Shown: positions 8,666 to 18,079, numbered from the stretch's first letter. The stretch: 64,000 nucleotides of DNA from Tissierella sp032104385 (GCF_032104385.1 NZ_DAMCHJ010000001.1:248001-312000); one strand, 5' to 3'. Numbers and translations are program-made. The notes: generated by a model not told the origin, from the sequence alone.

Positions 8666-9448
8666 CTAAACAGACTTTGATTTCTGAATTAATTCAACTA
8701 ATAACATGGATATTATAGATATAAATATAAGTATAGTAGCTGTACCAATGGCAATATCTAAATCCCCAGTTGACATATTCATAAATATGGATGTAGGCAT
8801 TACTTCTGTTTTCATGGTTGTAGCCCCTGCAAGCATAATTACTGCTCCAAACTCTCCTAATGCTCTTGACCAAACTATGATTAAAGAAGAAACTAGACTA
8901 TTTTTTATTAATGGAACAGTAATATATATGAATGTTTGCCATCTGTTACATCCTAATGTTCTTCCAATAAATTCTATTTTATATCCCGATTCTTTTATTG
9001 CTATTCTTAGCATATTAACCATAAAAGGAAGATTTACAAAAACTTGAGCTGCTACTATTCCCTTTGGATTAAAGACAAAGTCTATACCAAGCTTAGATAG
9101 AAATTTCCCTATACCTAAATTCCCTAAAAAAAGTAATAATGCCACGCCAGATATCATATGGGGTAAAGACATTGGCAAAAATATTAATATTTGTATAAGC
9201 CTTTTAGCCTTTATGTCTACTCTCTCTAATACATAGGCTACAGGTATAGAAAAAAACAAACATATTAATGTAGATATGGTAGATGTAATAAGACTTAATC
9301 TTATAGAAAATAGTATTTCTTTTGACTGAATACATTGATGTATATTAGGAACCCCCCGTATCATTAAAAGTACGAGGGGAGTAAATGTAAATATTAAAAC
9401 TATTGATAGTGCAAATACTAATAAATATGAAAAGCATTTATTTGACAT
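8666..9448 (-). CDS. Tungstate/molybdate ABC transporter permease
   Basis: Integral membrane permease of 260 aa with about six hydrophobic helices and the ModB/WtpB/TupB-type motif YKIEFIGRTLGCNRWQTF (EAA loop) followed by ARALGEFGAVIMLAG, characteristic of oxyanion permeases. It is second gene of the operon, 19 nt after the binding-protein gene. Confidence 0.88.
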   Translation of the reverse strand: MSNKCFSYLLVFALSIVLIFTFTPLVLLMIRGVPNIHQCIQSKEILFSIRLSLITSTISTLICLFFSIPVAYVLERVDIKAKRLIQILIFLPMSLPHMISGVALLLFLGNLGIGKFLSKLGIDFVFNPKGIVAAQVFVNLPFMVNMLRIAIKESGYKIEFIGRTLGCNRWQTFIYITVPLIKNSLVSSLIIVWSRALGEFGAVIMLAGATTMKTEVMPTSIFMNMSTGDLDIAIGTATILIFISIISMLLVELIQKSKSV

Positions 9449-9467
9449 ATCTAATCAATCCTTATAT

Positions 9468-10301
9468 TTACTTTACAGAAGGAAATCCATACTTTTCAAA
9501 TATTTCTTTTCCCATATCTGAGCTAACAAAATCAACAAAAAGGTTTGCTTCTTCGAGATTCTCAGAAGTTTTAATTGCCCCTATTGGGATTATTTGTTGT
9601 ATATTAATATCTTCTGGAATTGCTATGGTTTCTATATTTTCATTCCCAAAGGCAGCATCTTCTGTAACTATGGCTGCATCTGCATTTTTAGATTCCAAAT
9701 GTACTAATATTTCATTTACCGTTGCTGTTTTAGCTACTACATTATCATTGATACCTGTTAAACCTGTTTTTTCTATTAGTTTTTGACTAGTTTGTCCTAT
9801 AGCATTAGCCTTTTCATCACCTAATATAACCTTTACACCTGATTTTGCCATATCTTCAAGACTGGTTATATTTGCTGGATTTTCCTTTGGAACTCCAATT
9901 ATAGGATTATGATATGCTACATCCTTAGAAGGATATGTAAGTTCTTTTTCCAATGATGTTTCATAAGCTTTCTTAGAGCCTACTATAAATACATCTCCCT
10001 TTCCTGAAAGCTCTATTTGACTCAATAATTGAGTAGAACCTGCAAATACATATTCTACTTTTATACCATTCTCTTCTTCAAAAACCTTTGCAATTTCCGT
10101 CATAGGTTTTTTTAATCCTGCACCACTATAAACCAAAAGTACTACTTCTTCTTTGTTCTCATTATTATTGGTTTCTTCCTCTTGACTAGAAACATTAGCA
10201 TTTAATGTATCCTCTGTTTTTTCTGTTTTTCCACAAGCTGCAGTAAAAATCATAAGACTTAAAACTAAAAATAAAGATATGATTTTTTTTAATTTATTCA
10301 A
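9468..10301 (-). CDS. Molybdate/tungstate-binding lipoprotein (ModA/WtpA-like)
   Basis: Substrate-binding lipoprotein of 277 aa. The signal peptide ends in lipobox FTAAC (Cys23); after a low-complexity Glu/Asn linker the mature domain shows ModA-family features (LLVYSGAGLKKPMTEIAKVFEEE, VEYVFAGSTQLLSQIE, GDVFIVGS). Translation starts at TTG 10301 behind AGGGGGT. It is first gene of the operon, downstream of a dyad operator. Whether it prefers tungstate or molybdate cannot be decided from sequence. Confidence 0.88.
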   Translation of the reverse strand: MNKLKKIISLFLVLSLMIFTAACGKTEKTEDTLNANVSSQEEETNNNENKEEVVLLVYSGAGLKKPMTEIAKVFEEENGIKVEYVFAGSTQLLSQIELSGKGDVFIVGSKKAYETSLEKELTYPSKDVAYHNPIIGVPKENPANITSLEDMAKSGVKVILGDEKANAIGQTSQKLIEKTGLTGINDNVVAKTATVNEILVHLESKNADAAIVTEDAAFGNENIETIAIPEDINIQQIIPIGAIKTSENLEEANLFVDFVSSDMGKEIFEKYGFPSVK

Positions 10302-10320
10302 TTCACTTACCCCCTATATT

Positions 10321-10364
10321 TATTTATAGCCGTTATTCTCAAAAAAGACTAACGACTATAAATA
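10321..10364 (-). promoter_or_regulatory. Dyad operator upstream of tungstate/molybdate operon
   Basis: 15-bp inverted repeat, TATTTATAGCCGTTA and TAACGACTATAAATA, separated by 14 nt. It is symmetrical except one pair and carries the CGTTA/TAACG half-sites that recall ModE/TunR-type oxyanion operators. It lies 20-60 bp upstream of the TTG start, where it would overlap the promoter. Assignment to a specific repressor is inference; none is encoded next to it. Confidence 0.5.
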
Positions 10365-10404
10365 AAAGTATATTTGTTTTTTAGGGGTTTGTCAATTAGA
10401 TTAT

Positions 10405-10803
10405 CTATTTGATTTCTTCTCTTTTTTTTACTCCCTTATATCTAATCCATCGGTGTTTAGATATATATTTTATAAATTCTATAAGTCTTCTCAAATCTTC
10501 CTTAAATTCATCATTCGTATTTTGACTTTGGATTCTAGCTATTTCATATATGGAATTTTTCCCATCTATTAAAAGCCATGCAGAAGTACACATATTATCA
10601 AATTGTATATCTCTCTTAGGCTTTTTCTTAGCTAGAAATCCAGCAAACTTTGTAATTGGATTTTTAACTTCAAAGTTTAATAATACTTTTCCATCTACTA
10701 TTTTCCAATCCTTATGAATAATTTCTGGGACATATAATACAAAATTATATTTATCTTCATTATGGTTGCTTTCAACAATATTTTCTTTATTATTTTTAAG
10801 CAT
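10405..10803 (-). CDS. PqqD-family protein
   Basis: About 132-aa soluble protein with a PqqD-like winged-helix core (TSAWLLIDGKNSIYEIARI ... FKEDLRRLIEFIKYI). PqqD domains usually act as peptide chaperones, but here the gene is tied to a peptide transporter: its ATG at 10803 overlaps the OPT gene end by 8 nt and has AAAAGGAATAG as binding site. A role in assisting or regulating the OPT transporter is inference from coupling. An upstream in-frame extension was rejected because it lies wholly inside the OPT gene and has no binding site. Confidence 0.7.
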   Translation of the reverse strand: MLKNNKENIVESNHNEDKYNFVLYVPEIIHKDWKIVDGKVLLNFEVKNPITKFAGFLAKKKPKRDIQFDNMCTSAWLLIDGKNSIYEIARIQSQNTNDEFKEDLRRLIEFIKYISKHRWIRYKGVKKREEIK

Positions 10804-12730
10804 TTTCACTATTCCTTTTAAATGTACAAGAATAATTATACAACCAAATAGCAAGTGCTATAAATATTCCTATGCTGACTAAATTCTTTAAAATTTCATT
10901 TGGAATTATCCCAGAAAGAAAATCAATTCTAATATTTAAGGCAGCAAAAACACCAACTATTATACCTGTAAGAGCATCTCCAGCAACAAGACCTGAGGCA
11001 ATTAAAGTACCTCTTTCTACTCCATTATCTCTATCAATTTCATTATCTTTAAATCTGACTTCTACCAGTTTACGTATGATGCCTCCAAAAAAAATGGCAC
11101 TATTTAAAGATATTGGCAAATAAATACCTAATGCAACTGGTAGAATAGGAAGACCTGAAAGAGCACAAAATAATGCTATTATAGCTCCTATGATTACAAG
11201 TGTCCATGGAAGCCGTCCTGTCATAATACCTTCTACAATCAACCTCATAAGTGTGGCTTGAGGAGCTGTTACCTGCTCAGAACCTATTCCATATGCACTA
11301 TGCAAAAGTAATACAGTAGCTCCAGCCATAAATGAAGCTATAGTCAATGATATGAACATACCATGTTGAATTTTCTTTGGGCTACCTCCTATTATATATG
11401 TTGCCTTTAAAGACTGAGCTACTCCTCCACCTACAGCTATTGCAACGCAGACTATACCAGCAGATAGTAGAGCTTTCCTCATACCTTCATTACCTGTGGC
11501 TCCCATTGCTTTATATACTGAAGCTATGACAAGAAGAGTTGCAATAGTCATTCCAGACACAGGATTGTTACTGGCTCCTATTACTCCAACCATTCTAGCT
11601 GATACTACTGCAAAAAAGAAAGAAAATAGGACTGCAAGAATTGCACCTACTATACCTGCTCCTATTGATGGAATAATCCATGTCAGTAAAAACCCAAATA
11701 TAGCAGCTGCCAATACCCAAACAATAGGTGCTTCTTCATTTACTCTATCATAGGATTTTTCACCTTTACCAAAACCACCCATAGCTTCTTTAAAGGATGT
11801 AATAATAGTTGGCAAAGATCTTGCCAATGAAATAAATCCTCCCATGGCTACAGCTCCAGCTCCTATATACTTAATATAGTTAGCCCAAATCTCTGTAGCT
11901 GACATTTCAGAAATTAACATATTAGATGGAAATATAGGAGTAGCTGCATAGACTCCAAAAAACTTTATTAATGGAATGAGTCCAAGCCATGCTACAACAG
12001 AACCAGCAAACATTAATATGGATGTTCCTGTTCCAACAATAAAACCAACTCCTAAAAGAGATGCTAAGGTATCCATTCCCACCATTGTTCCCTGATAAGC
12101 AGCTATTGTATATGAAGCTGTTTCATTCCATAACCCAAATCCTCCAGATAAAATCTTATATCCAAGACCTACCCCAAGACCTTTTAATACGGATTTAAAT
12201 CCTTGCCCACCTTGATTTGCATTTACTAAAACTTCCGCCTGAGCCATAGATTCTGGATATATTAAATTTCCATGCTCTTGTACTATTAAATATTTACGAA
12301 CGGGAGTTATAAAATATACACCCATAATCCCACCAATAACAGTGACTAAGGCAACTGTAATGAGAGAGAGATTAAATCCTATTAGGATGATAGCCGGTAA
12401 TACAAATATAATACCACCTGCTATAGATTCTCCCACGGCAGCTAGAGATGCCACATAATTTGCTTCTAATATACTATTTCTTCTAAATATTGATTTCAAT
12501 AATCCTGTTGCAAGAATGGCTCCTGGAATACCAGCAGAAATAGTAAGCCCTACCTTAAGTCCTAGATAGGTGTTTGCTGCAGCAAATATTACTGCAAATA
12601 TAATACCCATAATGATTGAGTACCCAGTTGCTTCAGGCATAACTTCAGTTGTTGGTATAAATGGAACATAATCCTCTCCCTTTACCCCACCATATGCTTG
12701 CTTAGATAATCTCCTTGAAGCATTTGACAT
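10796..12730 (-). CDS. OPT-family oligopeptide transporter
   Basis: Large polytopic membrane protein (644 aa, at least 14 hydrophobic segments) of the OPT/YSL family, a proton-coupled carrier for small peptides or metal chelates. The family signature near the N-terminus (NTYLGLKVGLTISAGIPGAILA) and NPVSGMTIATLL are present. It lies directly downstream of the PepD dipeptidase gene, so imported di/tripeptides would be hydrolysed inside the cell. The start ATG at 12730 follows AGGAGGAG, which is part of a 36-bp duplicated segment. Confidence 0.9.
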   Translation of the reverse strand: MSNASRRLSKQAYGGVKGEDYVPFIPTTEVMPEATGYSIIMGIIFAVIFAAANTYLGLKVGLTISAGIPGAILATGLLKSIFRRNSILEANYVASLAAVGESIAGGIIFVLPAIILIGFNLSLITVALVTVIGGIMGVYFITPVRKYLIVQEHGNLIYPESMAQAEVLVNANQGGQGFKSVLKGLGVGLGYKILSGGFGLWNETASYTIAAYQGTMVGMDTLASLLGVGFIVGTGTSILMFAGSVVAWLGLIPLIKFFGVYAATPIFPSNMLISEMSATEIWANYIKYIGAGAVAMGGFISLARSLPTIITSFKEAMGGFGKGEKSYDRVNEEAPIVWVLAAAIFGFLLTWIIPSIGAGIVGAILAVLFSFFFAVVSARMVGVIGASNNPVSGMTIATLLVIASVYKAMGATGNEGMRKALLSAGIVCVAIAVGGGVAQSLKATYIIGGSPKKIQHGMFISLTIASFMAGATVLLLHSAYGIGSEQVTAPQATLMRLIVEGIMTGRLPWTLVIIGAIIALFCALSGLPILPVALGIYLPISLNSAIFFGGIIRKLVEVRFKDNEIDRDNGVERGTLIASGLVAGDALTGIIVGVFAALNIRIDFLSGIIPNEILKNLVSIGIFIALAIWLYNYSCTFKRNSENA

Positions 12731-12830
12731 TACAAACTCCTCCTATATCTATCTATTTTAAATCAGATGCAATGCCTGGTAAACAAATGGCAATATTACA
12801 AACTCCTCCTATATCTATCTATTTTAAATC
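12729..12830. repeat. 36-bp direct repeat (period 66 bp) spanning pepD stop and OPT ribosome binding site
   Basis: The same 36 nt occur exactly at 12729-12764 and 12795-12830. Read on the minus strand, each copy holds the last codons and stop of pepD (GATTTAAAATAG) followed by the AGGAGGAG site. The upstream copy is the real pepD end and the downstream copy carries the binding site used by the OPT gene. A local tandem duplication is the simplest explanation. Confidence 0.85.
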
Positions 12831-14255
12831 CTCAAGTAATTTTATAAGAAATCCCCAGACTCTTTGAACTGAAGAAATACTTAAATGTTCTTTCTCAGTA
12901 TGAACATCATATAAATTTGGTCCAAAGCTTATCATATCAGTATCTGGTAATATTTCCTTTAAAAGACCACATTCAAGTCCTGCATGTATGGCACTTACTT
13001 CTGCTTTCTTATTAAATAATTCTTCGTAAACTCTAACAGCTTTTTCACGAATTTTAGAGTTCTTATCAAACTGCCAAGCAGGATATGCACCTTTTTCCTC
13101 TGATTTTGCACCAGTTCTCTTTGCAATAACTGAAAGTATATTTAAAATTTCCCTTAAGGAGCTACTGGATGCGGAACGCACAGAAGCTATTATTTCAATT
13201 CTATTATCCCTTTCTTCAATAATAGCGTTATTTAAGCTAGTCTGTACCAGCCCTTCAATATCTTTGGACATATATTGAACTCCATCTGGAACCATCATAA
13301 TATAGTCTATTAAATTGTCACTTAATTCTTTAGAATATATCTCTTCTACCTTTACTTCCGTTAAATCTATATTTAATCCCTTGTCTTCTACACCATATTC
13401 TTCCTTAAAATCTTTTGTAAGATCTTCTACTATCTTCTTGACACTATCTATATCTTCAGCTAAAACAACTGCTTTTGCATCACTTGGTATAGCATTATGC
13501 TTAGTACCACCCTGAATTTTAGCTAATCTTATATTAGTTTTATAATTACATTTTACTAAGATTCTTCCCAGTAATTTAATAGCATTTGCTCTTTGTTTAA
13601 TTATCTCCATGCCAGAGTGTCCACCCTTAAGGCCTGATATCTTAATTTCTAATCCACTTCCTCTTTGCTTTTCTTTTTCAAGTTTAAATGTAGTAATCTT
13701 ATTGGCTCCACCTGCACAACTTACTAAAAAAATTCCCTCTTCTTCAGAGTCTATATTTAAAAGAGTCTTCCCCGATAGATGTTCATTTGATAAAGCATGT
13801 ACTCCATCCATGCCTGTTTCCTCATTAGTAGTAATTAAAACTTCAAGTGGCGGATGTTTTATATCCTTAGAGTCTAATATTGCCATACCATAAGCAACTG
13901 CAATCCCATCATCACCACCTAAAGTAGTATTATTTGCCCTCATAATATCCCCTTCTACTATCATTTCGATAGGGTCTTTTGTAAAATCATGATTAGAATC
14001 CTTTCCCTTTATACAAACCATATCCATATGTCCTTGAATAATTACAGGGTCAGAGTCTTCATATCCCTTTGATGCAGGTTTCTTTATGATAACATTATAA
14101 ATTTCGTCCTGATATACTTCTAAATTTCTTTCCTTTGCAAAGTTCACTAAATAATCACTTGCTTCTTTTTCATTACCTGAACACCTTGGAATTTGGTTTA
14201 ACTGATGAAACCAGTGAAATACTTCCTTTGGCTCTATATTTTCTAAATCTATCAT
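12819..14255 (-). CDS. pepD: Aminoacyl-histidine dipeptidase (PepD, M20 family)
   Basis: Zinc metallopeptidase of about 478 aa that hydrolyses dipeptides such as Xaa-His in the cytoplasm. M20C features are present: IIQGHMDMVCIKG (metal His and Asp), GGDDGIAVAYGMAIL, TTNEETGMDGVHAL (catalytic Glu pair), GLKGGHSGMEI and HAGLECGLL near the C-terminus. ATG 14255 is preferred, with GGGAGGATGAAG directly upstream; two earlier ATGs overlap that site. It is operonic with the OPT transporter. Confidence 0.92.
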   Translation of the reverse strand: MIDLENIEPKEVFHWFHQLNQIPRCSGNEKEASDYLVNFAKERNLEVYQDEIYNVIIKKPASKGYEDSDPVIIQGHMDMVCIKGKDSNHDFTKDPIEMIVEGDIMRANNTTLGGDDGIAVAYGMAILDSKDIKHPPLEVLITTNEETGMDGVHALSNEHLSGKTLLNIDSEEEGIFLVSCAGGANKITTFKLEKEKQRGSGLEIKISGLKGGHSGMEIIKQRANAIKLLGRILVKCNYKTNIRLAKIQGGTKHNAIPSDAKAVVLAEDIDSVKKIVEDLTKDFKEEYGVEDKGLNIDLTEVKVEEIYSKELSDNLIDYIMMVPDGVQYMSKDIEGLVQTSLNNAIIEERDNRIEIIASVRSASSSSLREILNILSVIAKRTGAKSEEKGAYPAWQFDKNSKIREKAVRVYEELFNKKAEVSAIHAGLECGLLKEILPDTDMISFGPNLYDVHTEKEHLSISSVQRVWGFLIKLLEDLK

Positions 14256-14422
14256 CTTCATCCTCCCTAGCATTTTAATATTATTTTATTGAACAATAAT
14301 TATTCCCTATAATATGTTTTTTTATCCAAAAAAGATTGCATACCCTTAAGTATGCAATCTTTTGATTTTTGAAACTCTCTTTTTAATAATTTAAAAATAT
14401 GTTTATATCCTTGTTAAAAACA

Positions 14423-15164
14423 TTATGACAATTTACTATCCTTTCTCGGTAAATTATTCTTTATATAAATGATATTAAGTACTACTGATAAAACAAAGCA
14501 ACTGAAAATTATAAATATCAGTACATTGGTTTTAAACTCACTATCCATATTTATTGAAAAATTAGTATATTGGGATATAATAGGAAATATAAATATACTT
14601 CCATTATTCAACCCATGAAAAATAATACAGTTTATAATATTTTTAGTTTGAATATATAATAAAGCACTTAAAACTCCAAATAATAATCTTCCAAATATGT
14701 TGAAATCAAAATGTACTATTCCAAATATTATTGAAGAAATAAAAATTGCTGGAATAATACCCAATCTAATTTTCAACCTACTCATTATCACACCTCTAAA
14801 TATGAATTCTTCAACTATGGGTGCTAAAGTTATTCCAAAAATAATAAATATATTGGAAGGAACTTTTATTAAGGACTTATCTCCAATGAATATACAAAGA
14901 CCAATTCCAATGTAGATACCTAAATTTAAAATATATAATTGAACTATTTTTTTATAATTTACTTTTTTTATCAAATAAATTATTTCACTTTTTACTGATA
15001 TATTCTCTTTAGAAAATATAATATAAACCCAAATAAGAATTAAAACATTTAAAATAAATATTTTTAAAAAAAGGCATTTGTAAAATCATAAAAGTAAATA
15101 TCATTGTACTAATGTAAATTAATATTACTTTTCTTATTTTTATTTTTTCTAACAAATCCTCCAT
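14423..15164 (-). pseudogene. CPBP-family intramembrane metalloprotease, frameshifted at a 7-T run
   Basis: The intact part (14423-14974, 183 aa) has the CPBP/CAAX-protease motifs EEFIFRG, FGIVHF and HGLNN in membrane helices. Reading further upstream continues the same frame (IWVYIIFSKENISVKSEI) until a run of seven T residues (plus-strand A7 at 15066-15072). Beyond it, frame 2 begins at ATG 15164 (MEDLLEKIKIRKVILIY). Removing one base from the run joins both parts into a protein of about 246 aa, the usual family length. So the gene is broken by a homopolymer indel, is phase-variable, or contains a sequencing error. Function if intact: membrane protease or self-immunity type protein. Confidence 0.65.
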
Positions 15165-15348
15165 TAAGTAGTTACCTTCCTGTCCTAAAAATTTTAATAA
15201 TAATACTTTACTGATAGAAACTATCTAAACATATGAATTAAATATTTATATAAAAAAATAAATTGTTTACCAATCCTCTGCAAGGAATATTATTTCATCC
15301 CTGTTTTTACTGATAGCAACAAGACTTAACTCCCCATGATTCCAATCA

Positions 15349-15921
15349 TTAAGATGATAAGGCTTGATTCTCACTTGATTTTCCTATCCATTTGGCTTTT
15401 TGTGACAATTCATTAATATAACTATTAATAAAGTTTATATCTATTTTAAACTTTAAACCGAACATTTCTCCACCCTGTAAAAAAGCAGGATTATAACTAA
15501 ATATAATATCTTTTGCGTTATCAGGAATTTTATTAGGAAAATATTCTGTTAATAAGTTATTTGGATATCCCGTTAGTTTTAAAACCCTTTCATATTTACT
15601 TATATCCGTTGTTGTAGTTGTTGCTGCATCAAAAGTTATGAAAAGAAACACAAATAACATTGCAAAACCCAAGACAAAAATCAGGATACTTGTTATTAGA
15701 GAGGAAGTAATAATTTTCAATCTTCCTGTTACAGAGAAAAAAGTAATTATTCCAAAGGACACAAAGGGTATGGCAAATACTAAACCCATAAAATAATAAG
15801 GTTCAATTGCTGTCATAGTTACAAATAAATATATTGCTATAAACAGAATAAAAGAGATTATAGTCATTATTGCTGGAAAACGTGCCATTTTAAAAATCAG
15901 TGGTGCTTTATTTATTTTCAT
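15349..15921 (-). CDS. Hypothetical membrane protein, probably frameshifted near its C-terminus
   Basis: About 190 aa with four hydrophobic segments in the first 110 residues and a soluble C-terminal part. No family recognised. ATG 15921 has GGGGGG as binding site. The C-terminal tail after KAKWI looks out of frame: dropping one base near 15383 lets translation continue through VRIKPYHLNDWNHGELSL to a stop at 15267, giving a natural-looking ending (IIFLAEDW). The gene is therefore likely 15267..15921 with a single-base indel. Neighbours are also decayed. Confidence 0.55.
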   Translation of the reverse strand: MKINKAPLIFKMARFPAIMTIISFILFIAIYLFVTMTAIEPYYFMGLVFAIPFVSFGIITFFSVTGRLKIITSSLITSILIFVLGFAMLFVFLFITFDAATTTTTDISKYERVLKLTGYPNNLLTEYFPNKIPDNAKDIIFSYNPAFLQGGEMFGLKFKIDINFINSYINELSQKAKWIGKSSENQALSS

Positions 15922-16062
15922 AACCGTCCCCCCCATATCTTTGAAATGGTTAAATTGGTTTCTTCATTAGTAACTATATACTTTATATAACCTTTGGATA
16001 TATAGTCACTAATTCTAACAATGACACATTTAAACTAATATATTTTATAAAAGGATTATCAT

Positions 16063-16392
16063 TTAACCTAATTTATCGCCTTTTTTAACAGACCGTTCTG
16101 GTTTAATTAATATAACCCCTTGTGATGAATAAACTCCTAATATTAATACTTCTGACATAAAATCTGCAATTTGTCTTGGTGGAAAATTTACTACTCCTAA
16201 AACTTGCTTACCTACAAGTTCATCCATATCATAACACTCGGTTATTTGAGCACTAGATTTTTTAATTCCTATTTCTTCTCCAAAGTCAACCCATAGCTTA
16301 TAGGCAGGTTTTCTTGCGTTTCTAAAATCTTCTACCTTAGTAATCTCTCCAACTCTAATATCTAATTTCATAAAATCTTCAAAAGCAGCCAT
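16063..16392 (-). CDS. csaA: CsaA-like tRNA-binding-domain protein
   Basis: 109-aa protein consisting of a single EMAP II/OB-fold tRNA-binding domain (DIRVGEITKVEDFRNARKPAYKLWVDFG ... QVLGVVNFPPRQIADFMSEVLILG), matching CsaA of Bacillus in length and motifs. CsaA is described as a dimeric protein with chaperone-like and tRNA-binding activity. The ATG is preceded by AGGAGGGG. Monocistronic as far as can be seen. Confidence 0.9.
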   Translation of the reverse strand: MAAFEDFMKLDIRVGEITKVEDFRNARKPAYKLWVDFGEEIGIKKSSAQITECYDMDELVGKQVLGVVNFPPRQIADFMSEVLILGVYSSQGVILIKPERSVKKGDKLG

Positions 16393-16467
16393 AAAAACCC
16401 CTCCTACTATAATTAATATGAAATGTTTCCCTTATATCATTATACATCTTATTAGCTACCTATAATA

Positions 16468-17031
16468 TTACTCCATTCTTCCCCATTTCATTTCTTCACC
16501 ATGTCTATCATATTTTTTTCTTTTTGCTTTAATTTCTTCTATTTCTATTTTATATACATTAGTTCTTTTTAATCCAGCCTTAATAGCCATATTAAAATAG
16601 CTCATCTTTGTTGGAGTATATTTTTCACATATAAGTTTCATAGCTTTAATCTTTTCTTCCTCATCTTCTACTAACTTTACTTTGCCTTTTACAACTGCTG
16701 ATTCATATTGGGTAGTAAAAACACTACTAATAAGCAATACTGCCTTAGATTCATCCTTCACTATTTCATCCAATTCCTCTTTGGTATAGTTTTCCGGCAC
16801 CTTTACTTCACCTATAAACGCTACACTAACATTGGGATTTTTCTCTAATGCCTGTACCTTTCTGCCATCCATAGCTGAATGAAAATATAAGTTTTCTTCA
16901 TCCCTTACAATGGAAAGAGGAATACCATAAGGTTCATTATCTTCATCAATCATAGAAATAATTCCATATCTTGACTTATCTATGATTTCTAAACCGAATT
17001 CTTTATTCATTTCTCTATCTTTTCTTCTCAT
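16468..17031 (-). CDS. Pyridoxamine 5'-phosphate oxidase-like (FMN split-barrel) protein
   Basis: About 187-aa protein of the FMN-binding split beta-barrel superfamily (NimA/PPOx-like): RYGIISMIDEDNEPYGIPLSIV, NLYFHSAMDGRKVQAL, NPNVSVAFIGEV and YESAVVKGKV. These usually bind FMN or heme and reduce small molecules; the substrate is unknown. The start at 17031 is favoured by GGAGGGTGAT just upstream, with the next in-frame ATG lying before that site. Confidence 0.85.
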   Translation of the reverse strand: MRRKDREMNKEFGLEIIDKSRYGIISMIDEDNEPYGIPLSIVRDEENLYFHSAMDGRKVQALEKNPNVSVAFIGEVKVPENYTKEELDEIVKDESKAVLLISSVFTTQYESAVVKGKVKLVEDEEEKIKAMKLICEKYTPTKMSYFNMAIKAGLKRTNVYKIEIEEIKAKRKKYDRHGEEMKWGRME

Positions 17032-17078
17032 AAAATCACCCTCCAAAATATATTTTTCTCTACCTTATATAATATCCT

Positions 17079-17204
17079 TTAGCCTTTTGTAATCTGGATT
17101 TTATTAACAACTGCATCTGAAAATTTAATAATAAGCCATTCACTGGCAATACTTATTAATCCACGTTCATCACCTAAGTAGTAAACAAAGTTATTTTCTT
17201 TCAT
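17079..17204 (-). CDS. Small protein of 41 aa, unknown function
   Basis: Short open frame (begins MKENNFVYYLGDERG, ends in VNKIQITKG) with a good AGGAAGGT binding site 6 nt before the ATG. No family recognised. It lies between the split-barrel gene and a GNAT gene in a region rich in gene fragments, so it could be a truncated remnant rather than a working gene. Confidence 0.4.
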   Translation of the reverse strand: MKENNFVYYLGDERGLISIASEWLIIKFSDAVVNKIQITKG

Positions 17205-17383
17205 TGTCTACCTTCCTAAATATAAATTTTTTCAATATTATTACTAAATCTAATTATTATAATATAGAAAATAAACTACTTTGACAATGTATGGTAAGCT
17301 TTTATTATTTATTTTTAGAGCAAAGATATAATTAACAAAAAACTACATACCTTTTTAAAAAGAGAGGTAGAATTATTCTGTAC

Positions 17384-17827
17384 TTAAAATTCTTTTTTCA
17401 AATATACCATGTCAATTAGTTGCTTTCCACACTCATAAATTGGATTATCATAATTATCTATAAAGAAATCTTTAATTCTATGAGACTCCACGAATCCGCA
17501 TTTTTGGTAAAAAGGTAGTGTTAAAGGGCTATCGCCTGTTCCTACATACATAATATCACAATCATTTTTAAAGTATTCAAAAATATACCCAATCAATTTC
17601 TGTCCATATCCATGTCCATGAAATTCTTTATAAATAGCAATATTTTTTAGTTCATAGATTCTATCCGCCTCTTTAGTTACTACACAGATTCCTTTTAAAT
17701 CATTATCATATACTGCAAACATAATACCTCTTTCCAGATATTTATCAATCATGTTTTCTTGTTCATCTGCTAATAATAATAAGTCTAAAAAATCTTTTTT
17801 ATTTTCTTCTATTATTTGTATTTTCAT
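17384..17827 (-). CDS. GNAT-family N-acetyltransferase
   Basis: About 147-aa acetyl-CoA-dependent acetyltransferase. The central motif IYELKNIAIYKEFHGHGYGQKLIGYI is the GNAT A-motif (Q/RxxGxG/A as HGHGYGQ), and PFYQKCGFVESH is the B-motif. ATG 17827 has GGGAGG 5-6 nt upstream; upstream in-frame codons have no binding site and overlap a decayed gene. Substrate unknown. Confidence 0.86.
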   Translation of the reverse strand: MKIQIIEENKKDFLDLLLLADEQENMIDKYLERGIMFAVYDNDLKGICVVTKEADRIYELKNIAIYKEFHGHGYGQKLIGYIFEYFKNDCDIMYVGTGDSPLTLPFYQKCGFVESHRIKDFFIDNYDNPIYECGKQLIDMVYLKKEF

Positions 17828-17843
17828 TTTGACCTCCCATAGT

Positions 17844-18079
17844 TTAAAATAAGAAGTAACCCAACAACACATTTCCAATACAGTGAATATTTAACCAAAC
17901 ATCAGCCTTATCATCATTTAGAATGATTACATACATATCCTTGTCATAAATCTTACCATGTTTGTATCATCCTGATAACTCTTTCTAATTACTACATTAT
18001 TTGATGTTGTGATATTTGATACACCAATAATCTCATTAGCTGAAACATTAAAATATAAGTAAATAATCTCTACTTCACG
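17844..18079 (-). pseudogene. Remnant of an unrecognised coding sequence with a frameshift
   Basis: Two adjoining open stretches on the minus strand read as one protein end if a single base is removed near the GATACAAAC sequence: NEIIGVSNITTSNNVVIRKS followed by KIYDKDMYVIILNDDKADVW, ending at 17844. No start codon is present upstream of 18079, where an in-frame stop occurs. No family recognised. The rest of 18080-18290 shows nothing I can interpret. Confidence 0.4.
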
